Below are positions 9,142 through 17,643 of a DNA stretch of 64,000 nucleotides, one piece after another (the stretch's first letter is position 1; each line of letters begins with the position of its first letter). The notes under the pieces are model-generated. The model made no database searches and had not been told where the DNA came from. It saw nothing but the letters and a program-made list of their open reading frames with translations. Both the position numbers and the translations under genes were made by a program. The DNA lies in assembly GCF_002968335.2 (NCBI RefSeq), contig NZ_CP134398.1, forward strand, positions 4,464,001-4,528,000, given 5' to 3'. This DNA comes from Mycobacterium sp. ITM-2016-00316. GTDB taxonomy: Bacteria > Actinomycetota > Actinomycetes > Mycobacteriales > Mycobacteriaceae.

Positions 9142-9720
9142 CTAGGCTTTCGCTGCCTTCGCGGCCGCCTTCATCTTTTTCTTGTAGGCCCGGACCTCCT
9201 GCAGCGATCCGGGGTCGACGACATCGGCCACCGACATGTGCGTGCCGGCCTTGCCGTAGTCCCCCGCCGCGGTCCGCCAGCCCTTGGGCGTCACCCCGTA
9301 TTGCTTGCCCAGCAGCGCCAGGAAGATCTTGGCCTTCTGCTCGCCGAATCCGGGCAGCCGCTTGAGCCGTCGCAGCACCTCGGCGCCGTCGGGCTCACCG
9401 CCGGTCCACAGCGCGGTGACGTCACCGTCGTAGTCGTCGACGATCGCCTGGGCCAGCGCCTGCACCCGCTTGGACATCGAGCCCGGAAAACGATGAATGG
9501 CAGGGGTTTCCGAGCACAGCGCGACGAACTCGTCGGGGTTGTAGTCGGCGATCAGGCGGGCGTCGACCGCGCCGATACGGTCGGCGATCTTCTTCGGGCC
9601 CGCGAAGGCCGTCTCCATCGGGATCTGCTGATCGAGCAGCATCCCGACCAGCAATGCGAACGGGTTGTCGGCGAGCAGTTCGTCGGCCGCCGGATCTTGG
9701 ACTAGCTGCAGGGTGGGCAC
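9142..9720 (-). CDS. HhH-GPD family DNA repair-like protein (Rv1156 orthologue)
   Basis: The 192-aa product starts at a GTG (9720) after a GGGCGGG stretch. Its central region LKRLPGFGEQKAKIFLALLGKQYGV matches the helix-hairpin-helix and GPD-type segment of base-excision glycosylases, but the protein is shorter than AlkA or MutY and I see no Fe-S cysteine cluster. The C-terminal 20 residues are Lys/Ala-rich (KKKMKAAAKAAKA), possibly a DNA-binding tail. The orthologue Rv1156 occupies the same place in M. tuberculosis. Glycosylase activity is an inference from the fold only. Confidence 0.85.
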   Translation of the reverse strand: MPTLQLVQDPAADELLADNPFALLVGMLLDQQIPMETAFAGPKKIADRIGAVDARLIADYNPDEFVALCSETPAIHRFPGSMSKRVQALAQAIVDDYDGDVTALWTGGEPDGAEVLRRLKRLPGFGEQKAKIFLALLGKQYGVTPKGWRTAAGDYGKAGTHMSVADVVDPGSLQEVRAYKKKMKAAAKAAKA

Positions 9721-9826
9721 CCGCCCAGTTTAGGACGCCGATTCAGCGGACTGTGTCGGTGCAGTGTGCCAACGTGTATGCGATAACCGGTGGCTGAGAG
9801 CCCACCGGACCTCGTAGGAGACAGTC

Positions 9827-10123
9827 ATGAGACGTGTGATGGCACCCCTGGTTGCGGCCCTCGCCGCCTCGATCGCGCTGGCCGCCACGGCGCACGCGAT
9901 ACCCGAGCAGGGCACCCCGGCGTTCGACGAATACCTGGGCGGACTTCAGCGCAATGGCTACAACCTGAATCCGGACACCGCGTGGCGCGCCATGCATCAG
10001 GCGTGTGTGGGCGGACTGCCCGGATACATCGGTCTGGAATTGGCCGCTCAGGGCGTGATCGGTCCCGGCGCCCAGGAACGGGTGTTCGACGTGGCCAGGA
10101 AGTACGCCTGCCCGGTCCAGTAG
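9827..10123 (+). CDS. DUF732 secreted protein
   Basis: ATG 9827 follows TAGGAGA. The 98-aa product has a signal peptide ending in ATAHA (about residue 24) and a mature domain of about 74 residues with one cysteine pair (MHQACVGG and KYACPVQ). The segment FDEYLGGLQRNGYNLN and the paired Cys are typical of DUF732, a family of small exported mycobacterial proteins of unknown function. It lies 26 nt upstream of the LytS-type kinase but is probably unrelated to it functionally. Confidence 0.85.
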   Translation: MRRVMAPLVAALAASIALAATAHAIPEQGTPAFDEYLGGLQRNGYNLNPDTAWRAMHQACVGGLPGYIGLELAAQGVIGPGAQERVFDVARKYACPVQ

Positions 10124-10149
10124 CCGCACCGGCATAGGGTTGCGCCACG

Positions 10150-11349
10150 ATGTCGGGTCAGATCGCGCTGACGTTGGCGGTCGCGCTGCTGCTGGCGGCG
10201 GTGGCCGCCGTCCTCGTGGTGCGCACCCGCCGCGTCGTGGCCACCCCCACCGAACGCGCCGTGCACGCCGCCCTGCACACCGCCTCGCTGGCGGCGCGCG
10301 CGCTGCGTCAGGGCCTGGACTCCGGATCCGCGGCCACGGCGGCGCCCTTCCTGCGCGGACTGACCGGCACCGACGGTGTCGCCTTGTTCAACGGCCACGG
10401 CGAGCTGCTGGCCGCCGACCCCGACGACGAGCTGATCTGGCAGCCCGATATCGCCGAAACCTGTGCATCCACCGCCGCGGAGTCGATCGCCGGCGAACGC
10501 CGCGTACTCAACGGTGTGCGCACCTCCACCGTGGTGGCCCAGCCGCTGTTGGCCGAGAACGGTGACGTGCTGGGCGTGCTGGTGGTCGTCACCGCGGGCA
10601 GCCCGGGCCCCGGGATGCTCGGCGCGATCGGCGAGGTCGCGCGCTACGCCGCCAGCCAGATCGAACTGGCCGAACTCGATGCGTCCCGGGCCCGGCTGGA
10701 CAAGGCCGAGGTCTTGGCGCTGCGCGCGCAGATCAGCCCGCACTTCATCTACAACGCGCTCAACACCATCGCCTCGTTCGTGCGCACCGATCCCGCCCGC
10801 GCCCGCGAACTCATCCTGGAGTTCGCCGATTTCACCCGCTACTCGTTCCGGGCCGCCGGCCAGTACACCACCCTGGCCGAGGAACTGCGCAATATCGACC
10901 GCTACCTCACGCTGGAGCGGGCCCGGTTCGGCACCGCGCTGACGGTCCGCCTGCAGGTCGCCCCCGAGGTACTCAACGTGGTGGTGCCGTTCCTGGCGCT
11001 CCAACCGTTGGTGGAGAACGCGGTCCGGCACGGACTGGCCGGCCGCGGCGGCGGTTCGGTGGAAATCGTCGCCAACGATGCCGGCTCGGACTGTGTCATC
11101 ACCGTCGAGGACGACGGCGCCGGAATGGATCCCGACACATTGCGGGCCGGCCAGGGCGACGCGCTGGCCGACCGCAGCGCCGACCAGTCCGCACACGTCG
11201 GCCTGACCAATGTCGACCATCGGCTGCGCGCGGCGTTCGGCAACGATTACGGTCTGGTGGTCGAAACGGCTGTCGGGGCGGGGACCAAGGTCATCATGCG
11301 GGTGCCGAAGTTCCGCTCCGGTGTGCGGGCCAGCGGAGGTGTCGCGTGA
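10150..11349 (+). CDS. LytS/YpdA-type sensor histidine kinase
   Basis: This 399-aa protein has one N-terminal transmembrane helix (residues 5-25), a GAF-like sensing domain (about 40-170), and a His_kinase (PF06580 type) plus HATPase_c catalytic part. The phosphoacceptor is in QISPHFIYNALN (His about 198), and the ATP-binding N-box is QPLVENAVRHGL, with G-box EDDGAGMD. With only one helix it lacks the multi-span 5TM-LYT receptor of true LytS, so it resembles a GAF-sensing variant. The stop overlaps the next gene by 4 nt (GTGA), so kinase and regulator are translationally coupled. Context next to two SSS symporters suggests it senses a transported carboxylate. Confidence 0.92.
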   Translation: MSGQIALTLAVALLLAAVAAVLVVRTRRVVATPTERAVHAALHTASLAARALRQGLDSGSAATAAPFLRGLTGTDGVALFNGHGELLAADPDDELIWQPDIAETCASTAAESIAGERRVLNGVRTSTVVAQPLLAENGDVLGVLVVVTAGSPGPGMLGAIGEVARYAASQIELAELDASRARLDKAEVLALRAQISPHFIYNALNTIASFVRTDPARARELILEFADFTRYSFRAAGQYTTLAEELRNIDRYLTLERARFGTALTVRLQVAPEVLNVVVPFLALQPLVENAVRHGLAGRGGGSVEIVANDAGSDCVITVEDDGAGMDPDTLRAGQGDALADRSADQSAHVGLTNVDHRLRAAFGNDYGLVVETAVGAGTKVIMRVPKFRSGVRASGGVA

Positions 11350-12137
11350 GCGTGACGGGTCTGACGGTCCTGGCCGTCGACGATGAGGCGCCGGCGCTCG
11401 ACGAGCTGGCCTACTTGTTGGGCCAGCACCCCGATATCGCCTCGGTGCACACCGCGGGGGACGCCACCTCGGCCCTGCGCGAACTCAATGCGCATCCCAT
11501 CGACGCCGTGTTCCTGGACATCAACATGCCGGGCTTGTCCGGCATCGAACTCGCCGGTGTGTTGCGCAACTTCGCGAACCGGCCCGCGGTGGTGTTCGTG
11601 ACAGCGCACGACGACAAAGCGGTCGCCGCCTTCGATGTCGGCGCCGTGGACTACCTGCTCAAGCCGATCCGGCAGAACCGGCTCGACGAGGCCGTGCGCC
11701 GGGTGACGATCGCGCGCAACAACGAACCCGAACCGCCCGACGATCCCGACGCACCCGACTCCGATGTCATCCCGGCCGAGCTCGGCGGCATCACCCAGCT
11801 GGTACCGCGGGAGACCATCGGCTGGGTGGAGGCCGAAGGCGACTACGCCCGGCTACACGCGGCCACCGGAGCCCATCTGGTCCGGATTCCGTTGAGTGTC
11901 TTGGAAACCCGCTGGCGCGATCACGGCTTCCAACGCATACACCGGTCCTACCTCGTCTCCTTGCGGCTGGTGACCGGGCTGCGCACCGCAGAGGGCGCGG
12001 TGCTGGTCCGGCTGCGGGCCAACGGCGCCTCCCCCGCGGTGGAACTCCCGGTGAGCCGGCGCCAGGCCCGCGAGCTCCGCGACCGGTTGGTTCGGGATCC
12101 GATGCGCAACCTCAAGCCCGCGGGCTCCGATGACTGA
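11346..12137 (+). CDS. LytTR-family response regulator
   Basis: The 263-aa protein has a receiver domain (residues 5-125) with acidic pair VDDE (11-14), phosphoacceptor Asp58 in VFLDINMPG, and the conserved Lys in LLKPI. A proline/aspartate linker (residues 133-147) leads to a LytTR DNA-binding domain (about 150-252) with the typical FQRIHRSYLVSL motif. It is the cognate partner of the overlapping kinase. LytTR proteins bind pairs of direct repeats; a candidate site is at 14314-14333 ahead of the DUF485/symporter pair. Confidence 0.93.
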   Translation: MSVTGLTVLAVDDEAPALDELAYLLGQHPDIASVHTAGDATSALRELNAHPIDAVFLDINMPGLSGIELAGVLRNFANRPAVVFVTAHDDKAVAAFDVGAVDYLLKPIRQNRLDEAVRRVTIARNNEPEPPDDPDAPDSDVIPAELGGITQLVPRETIGWVEAEGDYARLHAATGAHLVRIPLSVLETRWRDHGFQRIHRSYLVSLRLVTGLRTAEGAVLVRLRANGASPAVELPVSRRQARELRDRLVRDPMRNLKPAGSDD

Positions 12138-12489
12138 ACGACCGGAACGTCAACGAGTGGTGCTCGCGCACCGGCGCGGCGCGCGGATGGTGCGGACCCG
12201 CGTCGAGGTCCAGGAGCAGACCCAGGTGGGCGATGCGTTGGTGCGCGGTCTGATGCGCGCACAGCTGGGGCTCGCGCTGCGACTGGGTGCGGTCGTGGTG
12301 TTCGCCGTGGCGGGCATCGTGGTGTTGAACAGGGCGGCGCCGGACCTGACGGTGTTCGGGATGCGGCTGAACTGGCTGCTGCTGGCGGTGTTGGCCTATC
12401 CCCTGCTCTACGGTGTGGGACGGCTCTACGTGCGGCTGGCCGAACAGGGCGAGAAGGACTTCGTCCGGGTCGTCGACAGCGAACCGTGA
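12130..12489 (+). CDS. Small two-helix membrane protein preceding a sodium:solute symporter
   Basis: The 119-aa product overlaps the regulator gene by 8 nt and the symporter by 4 nt (GTGA), so it is part of one translational block. A basic cytosolic N-terminus (RQRVVLAHRRGARMVRTRV) is followed by two hydrophobic helices (about 53-73 and 82-102) and an acidic tail. Small two-helix partners like this, often DUF485 or DUF4212, regularly sit before SSS symporters and probably help assembly or activity. I cannot name the family with certainty. Confidence 0.75.
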   Translation: MTERPERQRVVLAHRRGARMVRTRVEVQEQTQVGDALVRGLMRAQLGLALRLGAVVVFAVAGIVVLNRAAPDLTVFGMRLNWLLLAVLAYPLLYGVGRLYVRLAEQGEKDFVRVVDSEP

Positions 12490-14216
12490 CCGGCTCACCG
12501 CTGACGGCGGCCGCCCTGCTGATTGCGGCGATCGCCACCGTGGTCATCGGTAGCTGGGGAGTTCGGCTGTCGCGCACCACGTCGGATTTCCTGGTGGCCT
12601 CCCGAAGCGTCGGACCGCGCTGGAACGCTGCCGCGATATCCGGCGAATATCTCTCCGCCGCATCATTTCTCGGGGTTGCCGGGCTGATCGCGAAGTACGG
12701 CGCCGACGCACTGTGGTATCCCGTCGGATTCACCGCCGGCTACCTCGGTCTGCTGTTGTTCGTCGCCGCTCCGCTGCGCCGCTCGGGCGCCTACACGGTT
12801 CCCGACTTCGCCGAGTTCCGGCTGGGCTCGGCGCGACTGCGCAAGGTGGCCATGCTCGTCGTGGTGATCATCTGTGTGTTCTACCTGGCGCCGCAGTACC
12901 AGGGAGCCGGTCTGGCGCTGAAAACGCTTCTCGGCATGCCGGTGTGGACCGGCCCCGTACTGGTCGGCGCGATCGTCATCACCAATGTGGTGGGCGGCGG
13001 AATGCGCTCCATCACCTTCGTGCAGGCCTTCCAGTACTGGCTGAAACTCACCGCGATCGCCATTCCGGCGCTGGCACTGCTCGGCCTGTTCGTGACCGAC
13101 CGTGGCGAACTGGGCGGTCCGCTGCCGCCGAGCGTGGACCGCGAGACGACCGTGCAGGTCGAGACCGATGTGGTGGTCCAGGTGGTCGACCCGTCCGGGA
13201 TCACGATGACCGGTCAGCTCGACGGAAAGACGGTGCGCGATGCCACCTTCGGCACTCCGGGCGAACACACCGTCGGCGCCGGGACCAGCCTCACCCTGGC
13301 CGCCGGCGCCGCCACCCCGGTGGTGGCCGGCACGCCGAGCACCGGCAGCGAATGGATCGTCTCCGGCGGCGGCCTGGGCGGCGGGCATCCGCTGTACCAG
13401 GTGATCTCGATCATCGTGGCGACCTTTCTCGGCACGATGGGCCTGCCACATGTGTTGGTGCGGTTCTACACCAACCGCGACGGGCGGGCGGCGCGGCGGA
13501 CCGCGCTGGCCGTCATCGCGCTGCTGTCGTTCTTCTACCTCTTCCCCACCCTGCTCGGGGTGTTCTCCCGGCTGTACGTGCCGCAACTGCTGATCACCGG
13601 AACTGCCGATGCCGCAGTGCTGTTGGCGCCGGGCTCGGCCATCGGCGGAGCGCTCGGTCAAATGTTGGCCGCCCTGGTCGCGGCGGGCGCCATCGCGGCC
13701 TTCCTGGCGACCTCGTCCGGGTTGCTGGTCAGCATCGCCGGTGCGCTGGCCACCGATGTGATGCGCGGCCGGGTCCGCGACTTCCGCATCGCGGCGGTGA
13801 TCGGCGGCGTCATCCCGATCCCGCTGTCCCTGCTGGTGGCCGATCTGGAACTGTCCCGCACCGTCGGGCTGGCGTTCGCCGTCGCGGCCTCCACCCTGTG
13901 CCCGCTGCTGGTGCTCGGCATCTGGTGGCGCGGGCTGACCGCCACCGGTGCCGCCTGCGGGTTGATCGTCGGCGGACTCGCCTGTGGTAGCGCGGTATTG
14001 GTGGAGATCACCGGAGGGATCGACGAGAACGTGCTGGGCGGTTGGCCCGCGGTGATGGTCGGCTATCCCGCTGCGGTGAGCGTTCCGGTGGCGTTCGCCA
14101 CCATGATCGTGGTCAGCCGGTTCACCCGCGCCACCCCCGACGTTGCGCAGATCTTCGCCCGGATGCACGTCCCGGAACGGCTCGGCATGGGTGTCGAACG
14201 TCTACCGGAGGGCTGA
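12486..14216 (+). CDS. Sodium:solute symporter (SSS, ActP/MctP-like) with extracytoplasmic insert
   Basis: At 576 aa with about 13 predicted helices this is a member of the SSS family, which imports monocarboxylates such as acetate or pyruvate with Na+. Diagnostic segments are FLVASRSVGPRWNAAAISGE, SAASFLGVAGLIAKYG, and the conserved GTMGLPHVLVRFYT. Between helices 6 and 7 there is an insert of about 80 residues (about 215-295) rich in Thr, Val and Gly that must form an outside domain; the paralogue downstream has a much shorter loop. Translation is coupled to the preceding small protein. The substrate is an inference from family and from the LytS/LytTR context. Confidence 0.9.
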   Translation: MTGSPLTAAALLIAAIATVVIGSWGVRLSRTTSDFLVASRSVGPRWNAAAISGEYLSAASFLGVAGLIAKYGADALWYPVGFTAGYLGLLLFVAAPLRRSGAYTVPDFAEFRLGSARLRKVAMLVVVIICVFYLAPQYQGAGLALKTLLGMPVWTGPVLVGAIVITNVVGGGMRSITFVQAFQYWLKLTAIAIPALALLGLFVTDRGELGGPLPPSVDRETTVQVETDVVVQVVDPSGITMTGQLDGKTVRDATFGTPGEHTVGAGTSLTLAAGAATPVVAGTPSTGSEWIVSGGGLGGGHPLYQVISIIVATFLGTMGLPHVLVRFYTNRDGRAARRTALAVIALLSFFYLFPTLLGVFSRLYVPQLLITGTADAAVLLAPGSAIGGALGQMLAALVAAGAIAAFLATSSGLLVSIAGALATDVMRGRVRDFRIAAVIGGVIPIPLSLLVADLELSRTVGLAFAVAASTLCPLLVLGIWWRGLTATGAACGLIVGGLACGSAVLVEITGGIDENVLGGWPAVMVGYPAAVSVPVAFATMIVVSRFTRATPDVAQIFARMHVPERLGMGVERLPEG

Positions 14217-14313
14217 GACTGCCCGTGGCCTTCAACCAGCCACTGGCGACTTGTGCTGCAATCTCGGCCACCGCTTATCGCCGGGTTCCGACCGCTCACC
14301 GCACCCCTGCCCG

Positions 14314-14359
14314 GCTTCGTCGTATCGCTTCGTTTTGTGACCCACATCTCAATTAGGTT
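14314..14359 (+). promoter_or_regulatory. Candidate LytTR binding repeats and -10 box upstream of the DUF485/symporter pair
   Basis: GCTTCGT occurs twice in direct orientation, 14314-14320 and 14327-14333, 13 bp apart start to start. A TANNNT box (TAGGTT, 14354-14359) follows at promoter distance. LytTR regulators recognise paired direct repeats just upstream of the -35 region, so this is a plausible site for the response regulator at 11346. Start codon 14401 is about 35 nt beyond the inferred transcription start. Confidence 0.45.
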
Positions 14360-14400
14360 CGGTACCCAACTGGTTCACAGTCGACGTCAGGAGTCATCCG

Positions 14401-14748
14401 GTGCCCGAGATCGATCTACCCGCGCGGCCTGCGCCCACCGGCGAGGAGTTCCTCGCCATGCAGGCCAGCCCCGAGTTCCAGGACTTGCGCAGCAGGCTGC
14501 GCAAATTCGTCTTCCCGATGACCGCGTTCTTCCTGATCTGGTACGGGATCTATGTCCTGCTCGGTGCGTTCGCCACCGAGTTCATGGCCACCCCGGTGTT
14601 CGGCAACGTCAACGTCGGCCTGATCATCGGGCTCGGCCAGTTCCTGACCACGTTCATCATCACCGGTCTTTACGTCCGCTTCGCCAACCGCGATCTGGAC
14701 CCGCGTTCGGCGGCCATCCGCGAAGAGCTGGAAGGACCCCTGCGATGA
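14401..14748 (+). CDS. DUF485 membrane protein, partner of ActP-type symporter
   Basis: GTG 14401 after AGGAGTC opens a 115-aa protein. It has an acidic, Pro-rich start, a short helix ending FQDLRSRLRKFVFPMTAFFL, and two transmembrane segments (about 38-60 and 72-95). The RxRLRxFxFPMT entry to helix 1 is typical of DUF485 (YjcH), whose genes almost always precede acetate permease ActP. Its ATGA overlap with the next gene supports a stoichiometric partnership. Confidence 0.9.
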   Translation: MPEIDLPARPAPTGEEFLAMQASPEFQDLRSRLRKFVFPMTAFFLIWYGIYVLLGAFATEFMATPVFGNVNVGLIIGLGQFLTTFIITGLYVRFANRDLDPRSAAIREELEGPLR

Positions 14749-16373
14749 ACCTCCTGGCAGCAACCGAGACGGTGGGCAACCCCATCGCCAACATGGCCAT
14801 CTTCGGCGTGTTCGTCGTCGTCACCATGGTCGTGGTGATCCGCGCCAGCAAGAAGAACGCCACCGCCGACGAGTTCTTCACCGGCGGCCGCGCCTTCTCC
14901 GGCCCACAGAACGGCATCGCGATCGCCGGTGACTACCTGTCGGCAGCCAGCTTCCTCGGCATCGCCGGCGCCATCGCCGTCTACGGCTACGACGGCTTCC
15001 TCTATTCGATCGGCTTCCTGGTCGCCTGGCTGGTGGCCCTGCTGCTGGTCGCCGAATTGTTGCGTAACACAGGCCGATTCACCATGGCCGACGTGCTGAG
15101 CTTCCGATTGAATCAGCGCAAGGTCCGGGTCGCGGCCGCCACTTCGACGCTGACGGTCTCGCTGTTCTACCTGCTGGCGCAGATGGCCGGCGCGGGTGGC
15201 CTGGTGGCGTTGCTGATGAACATCAACAGCCGTACCGGACAGTCGATCGTGATCGCCGTCGTCGGTCTGCTGATGATCGTCTACGTCTTGGTCGGCGGCA
15301 TGAAGGGCACCACCTGGGTGCAGATCATCAAGGCCGTGCTTCTGATTGCCGGCGCCGGAATCATGACCGTGATGGTGCTCGCCAAGTTCGGGATGAACTT
15401 CTCCGAGATCCTCGGCTCGGCGCAGGCCGCCATCTCCGGGGCCACCACCGAAGGTGTCGCCAGCCGTGACGTGCTGGCGCCCGGCGCCCAGTACGGCGGA
15501 TCGCTGACCTCCCAGATCAACTTCATCTCGCTGGCGCTGGCGCTGGTGCTCGGCACGGCCGGTCTGCCGCACGTGCTGATGCGGTTCTACACGGTGCCCA
15601 CCGCCAAGGAGGCCCGCAAGTCCGTCGTGTGGGCCATCGCCCTGATCGGCGCGTTCTACCTGTTCACCCTGGTGCTCGGCTACGGCGCCGCGGCGCTCGT
15701 CGGCCCGGATCGCATCCTCAGCGCTGCGGGCGGCGTGAACTCGGCGGCCCCGCTGCTGGCACTGGAACTCGGCGGTGTCGTTCTGCTCGGCATCATCTCG
15801 GCGGTGGCCTTCGCGACCATCCTGGCGGTCGTGGCCGGTCTGACCATCACCGCGTCGGCGTCCTTCGCCCACGACATCTACGCCGGCGTGTGGAAGAAGC
15901 ACAAGGTCACCGAGGACGAGCAGGTGCGGGTCTCCCGCATCACCGCGGTGGTGCTGGGCATCGTGGCGATCGGTCTCGGCATCCTGGCCAATGGACAGAA
16001 CGTCGCCTTCCTGGTGGCGCTGGCCTTCGCCATCGCCGCGGCGGCCAACCTGCCCACCATCGTGTATTCGCTGTACTGGAAGCGGTTCAACACCCGCGGT
16101 GCGCTGTGGAGCATGTACGGCGGTCTGATCTCGACGCTGATCCTGATCATCTTCTCCCCCGCCGTGTCGGGTGCGAAGACCTCGATGATCCCGGGTGCGG
16201 ACTTCGCCTGGTTCCCGCTGGCCAACCCGGGGATCGTGTCCATCCCGCTGGCATTCGCGCTCGGCATCATCGGCTCCCTCACCTCGAAGGACACCGGTGA
16301 CCCAGCGATCAACGCGGAGATGGAGGTGCGGTCGCTGACGGGGGTGGGCGCCGAGAAGGCTGTTGCGCACTAG
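14745..16373 (+). CDS. ActP/MctP-type monocarboxylate:Na+ symporter (SSS family)
   Basis: ATG 14745 overlaps the DUF485 stop (ATGA). An upstream in-frame extension to 14253 is not coding because it runs through the DUF485 gene. The 542-aa product has about 13 helices and classical ActP motifs: EFFTGGRAFSGPQNGIAIAG, SAASFLGIAG, LVGGMKGTTWVQ, GTAGLPHVLMRFYTV, and a C-terminal NLPTIVYSLYWKRFN. ActP transports acetate, glycolate or pyruvate. It is more canonical than the paralogue at 12486. Both probably respond to the LytS/LytTR system upstream. Confidence 0.93.
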   Translation: MNLLAATETVGNPIANMAIFGVFVVVTMVVVIRASKKNATADEFFTGGRAFSGPQNGIAIAGDYLSAASFLGIAGAIAVYGYDGFLYSIGFLVAWLVALLLVAELLRNTGRFTMADVLSFRLNQRKVRVAAATSTLTVSLFYLLAQMAGAGGLVALLMNINSRTGQSIVIAVVGLLMIVYVLVGGMKGTTWVQIIKAVLLIAGAGIMTVMVLAKFGMNFSEILGSAQAAISGATTEGVASRDVLAPGAQYGGSLTSQINFISLALALVLGTAGLPHVLMRFYTVPTAKEARKSVVWAIALIGAFYLFTLVLGYGAAALVGPDRILSAAGGVNSAAPLLALELGGVVLLGIISAVAFATILAVVAGLTITASASFAHDIYAGVWKKHKVTEDEQVRVSRITAVVLGIVAIGLGILANGQNVAFLVALAFAIAAAANLPTIVYSLYWKRFNTRGALWSMYGGLISTLILIIFSPAVSGAKTSMIPGADFAWFPLANPGIVSIPLAFALGIIGSLTSKDTGDPAINAEMEVRSLTGVGAEKAVAH

Positions 16374-16400
16374 CCACGAGGATTACCAGGCCCGGCGGCG

Positions 16401-17615
16401 GTGTTGTTCACGCGAGTGAACACCCGCCGCCGGTCCTTTGCCTTTGCAGCACTGGCCTATGCCTTCGCCGCCGCGATGGTCGGCACCACCCTGCCCACTC
16501 CGCTGTATGCGCTCTACGCCGAGCGGATGCACTTCTCCGTCCTCACCACGACGGTGATTTTCGCGGTCTACGCGCTGGGTGTGCTGGCAGCACTGCTGCT
16601 CTTCGGGCGGTGGTCGGATGTCCTCGGCAGGCGCCCGGTGCTGTTGGCCGGCCTGGCCTTCGCGATCGCCAGCGCGGTGGTGTTCCTGGCCGCCGACAGC
16701 GTGGCGATGCTGCTCGTGGGGCGCTTCCTGTCGGGTCTGTCGGCGGGACTGTTCACCGGTACCGCCACCGCCGCGGTGGTCGAGGCGCTGCCGACCGCGC
16801 AGCGGGAGCGCGCCGCGATGGTGGCCACCATCGTCAACATCGGTGGCCTCGGTATCGGTCCGGTGTTGGCCGGCGCGCTCGCCGAATACGTGCCGCACCC
16901 GCTGACACTGCCGTTCGTCGTGCACATCGTGCTGGCTGCGCTGGCGGCGGGGGCGGTGCTCATCGCGCCGGAAACCTCGCCGCGCACCGGTCGAATCGGC
17001 CTGCAGCGTCTCACCGTTCCCGCCGAGGTGCGCGCAGTGTTCCTGACAGCAGCCACCGCCGCGTTCGCCGGCTTCGCCGTGACGGGCCTTTTCGCCGCGA
17101 TCGCACCGTCCTTCGTCGCCGACGTCGTCGGGATCGCCAACCATGCCGTCGCCGGCGCCATCGCCGGGTCCATATTCCTGGCCTCCGCCGTCGCTCAGCT
17201 CGCCGGCCGCCGCATCGTCCCGGCCACCGCGGTCGCCTGGGGCTGCGCGATCCTGGTGGTGGGCATGGTGATTCTGGCTGTCGCCCTGACCTTTTCGTCG
17301 CTGACGGGGATCATCGTCGCGGCCGTGGTAGCCGGCACCGGGCAGGGTATCAGCTTCAGCCGGGGCCTGGCCGCGGTGGTCGAGCAGGTGCCCGCGAAGC
17401 AACGCGGCGAGATCAGCTCGACCTATTTCGTGGTGGGCTACGTGGCGATCTCGGTGCCGGTGGTCGGCGTGGGGTTTGCCGCGCAGGCCTGGGGGCTACG
17501 CGCCGCCGGGGTGAGCTTTGCCGCCGCGGTGGCGGTGCTGTCGCTGGGCTGCCTCGTCGCGATCCTGCTGCAGAGCAGGCACCAGGCCCGATTGAGTGGT
17601 TCTACTCAGGCCTGA
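16401..17615 (+). CDS. MFS transporter, drug-efflux type
   Basis: The 404-aa protein has 12 hydrophobic segments. The loop 2-3 motif GRWSDVLGRRPVLLAG is the MFS motif A, and the motif C-like segment NIGGLGIGPVLAG in helix 5 is characteristic of antiporters, so export is more likely than uptake. The start is a GTG at 16401 or at 16416; the latter (VNTRRRSFAF) gives a more usual N-terminus. It follows the symporter by 27 nt but has no evident functional link. Substrate unknown. Confidence 0.85.
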   Translation: MLFTRVNTRRRSFAFAALAYAFAAAMVGTTLPTPLYALYAERMHFSVLTTTVIFAVYALGVLAALLLFGRWSDVLGRRPVLLAGLAFAIASAVVFLAADSVAMLLVGRFLSGLSAGLFTGTATAAVVEALPTAQRERAAMVATIVNIGGLGIGPVLAGALAEYVPHPLTLPFVVHIVLAALAAGAVLIAPETSPRTGRIGLQRLTVPAEVRAVFLTAATAAFAGFAVTGLFAAIAPSFVADVVGIANHAVAGAIAGSIFLASAVAQLAGRRIVPATAVAWGCAILVVGMVILAVALTFSSLTGIIVAAVVAGTGQGISFSRGLAAVVEQVPAKQRGEISSTYFVVGYVAISVPVVGVGFAAQAWGLRAAGVSFAAAVAVLSLGCLVAILLQSRHQARLSGSTQA

Positions 17616-17631
17616 CATCGGTCTCCGCAGC

Positions 17632-17637
17632 TAGATT
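17632..17637 (+). promoter_or_regulatory. Leaderless -10 box (TAGATT) for the acyltransferase gene
   Basis: TAGATT is separated from ATG 17644 by 6 nt, the geometry expected when transcription begins at or next to the A of the start codon. There is no Shine-Dalgarno before this ATG. Confidence 0.55.
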
Positions 17638-17643
17638 CGGATC

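Noticed and set aside
14253..14744. N-terminal extension of the ActP-like symporter to 706 aa
   Set aside because: The extra 164 codons run through the DUF485 gene in another frame; ATG 14745 overlaps the DUF485 stop as is normal for this gene pair.
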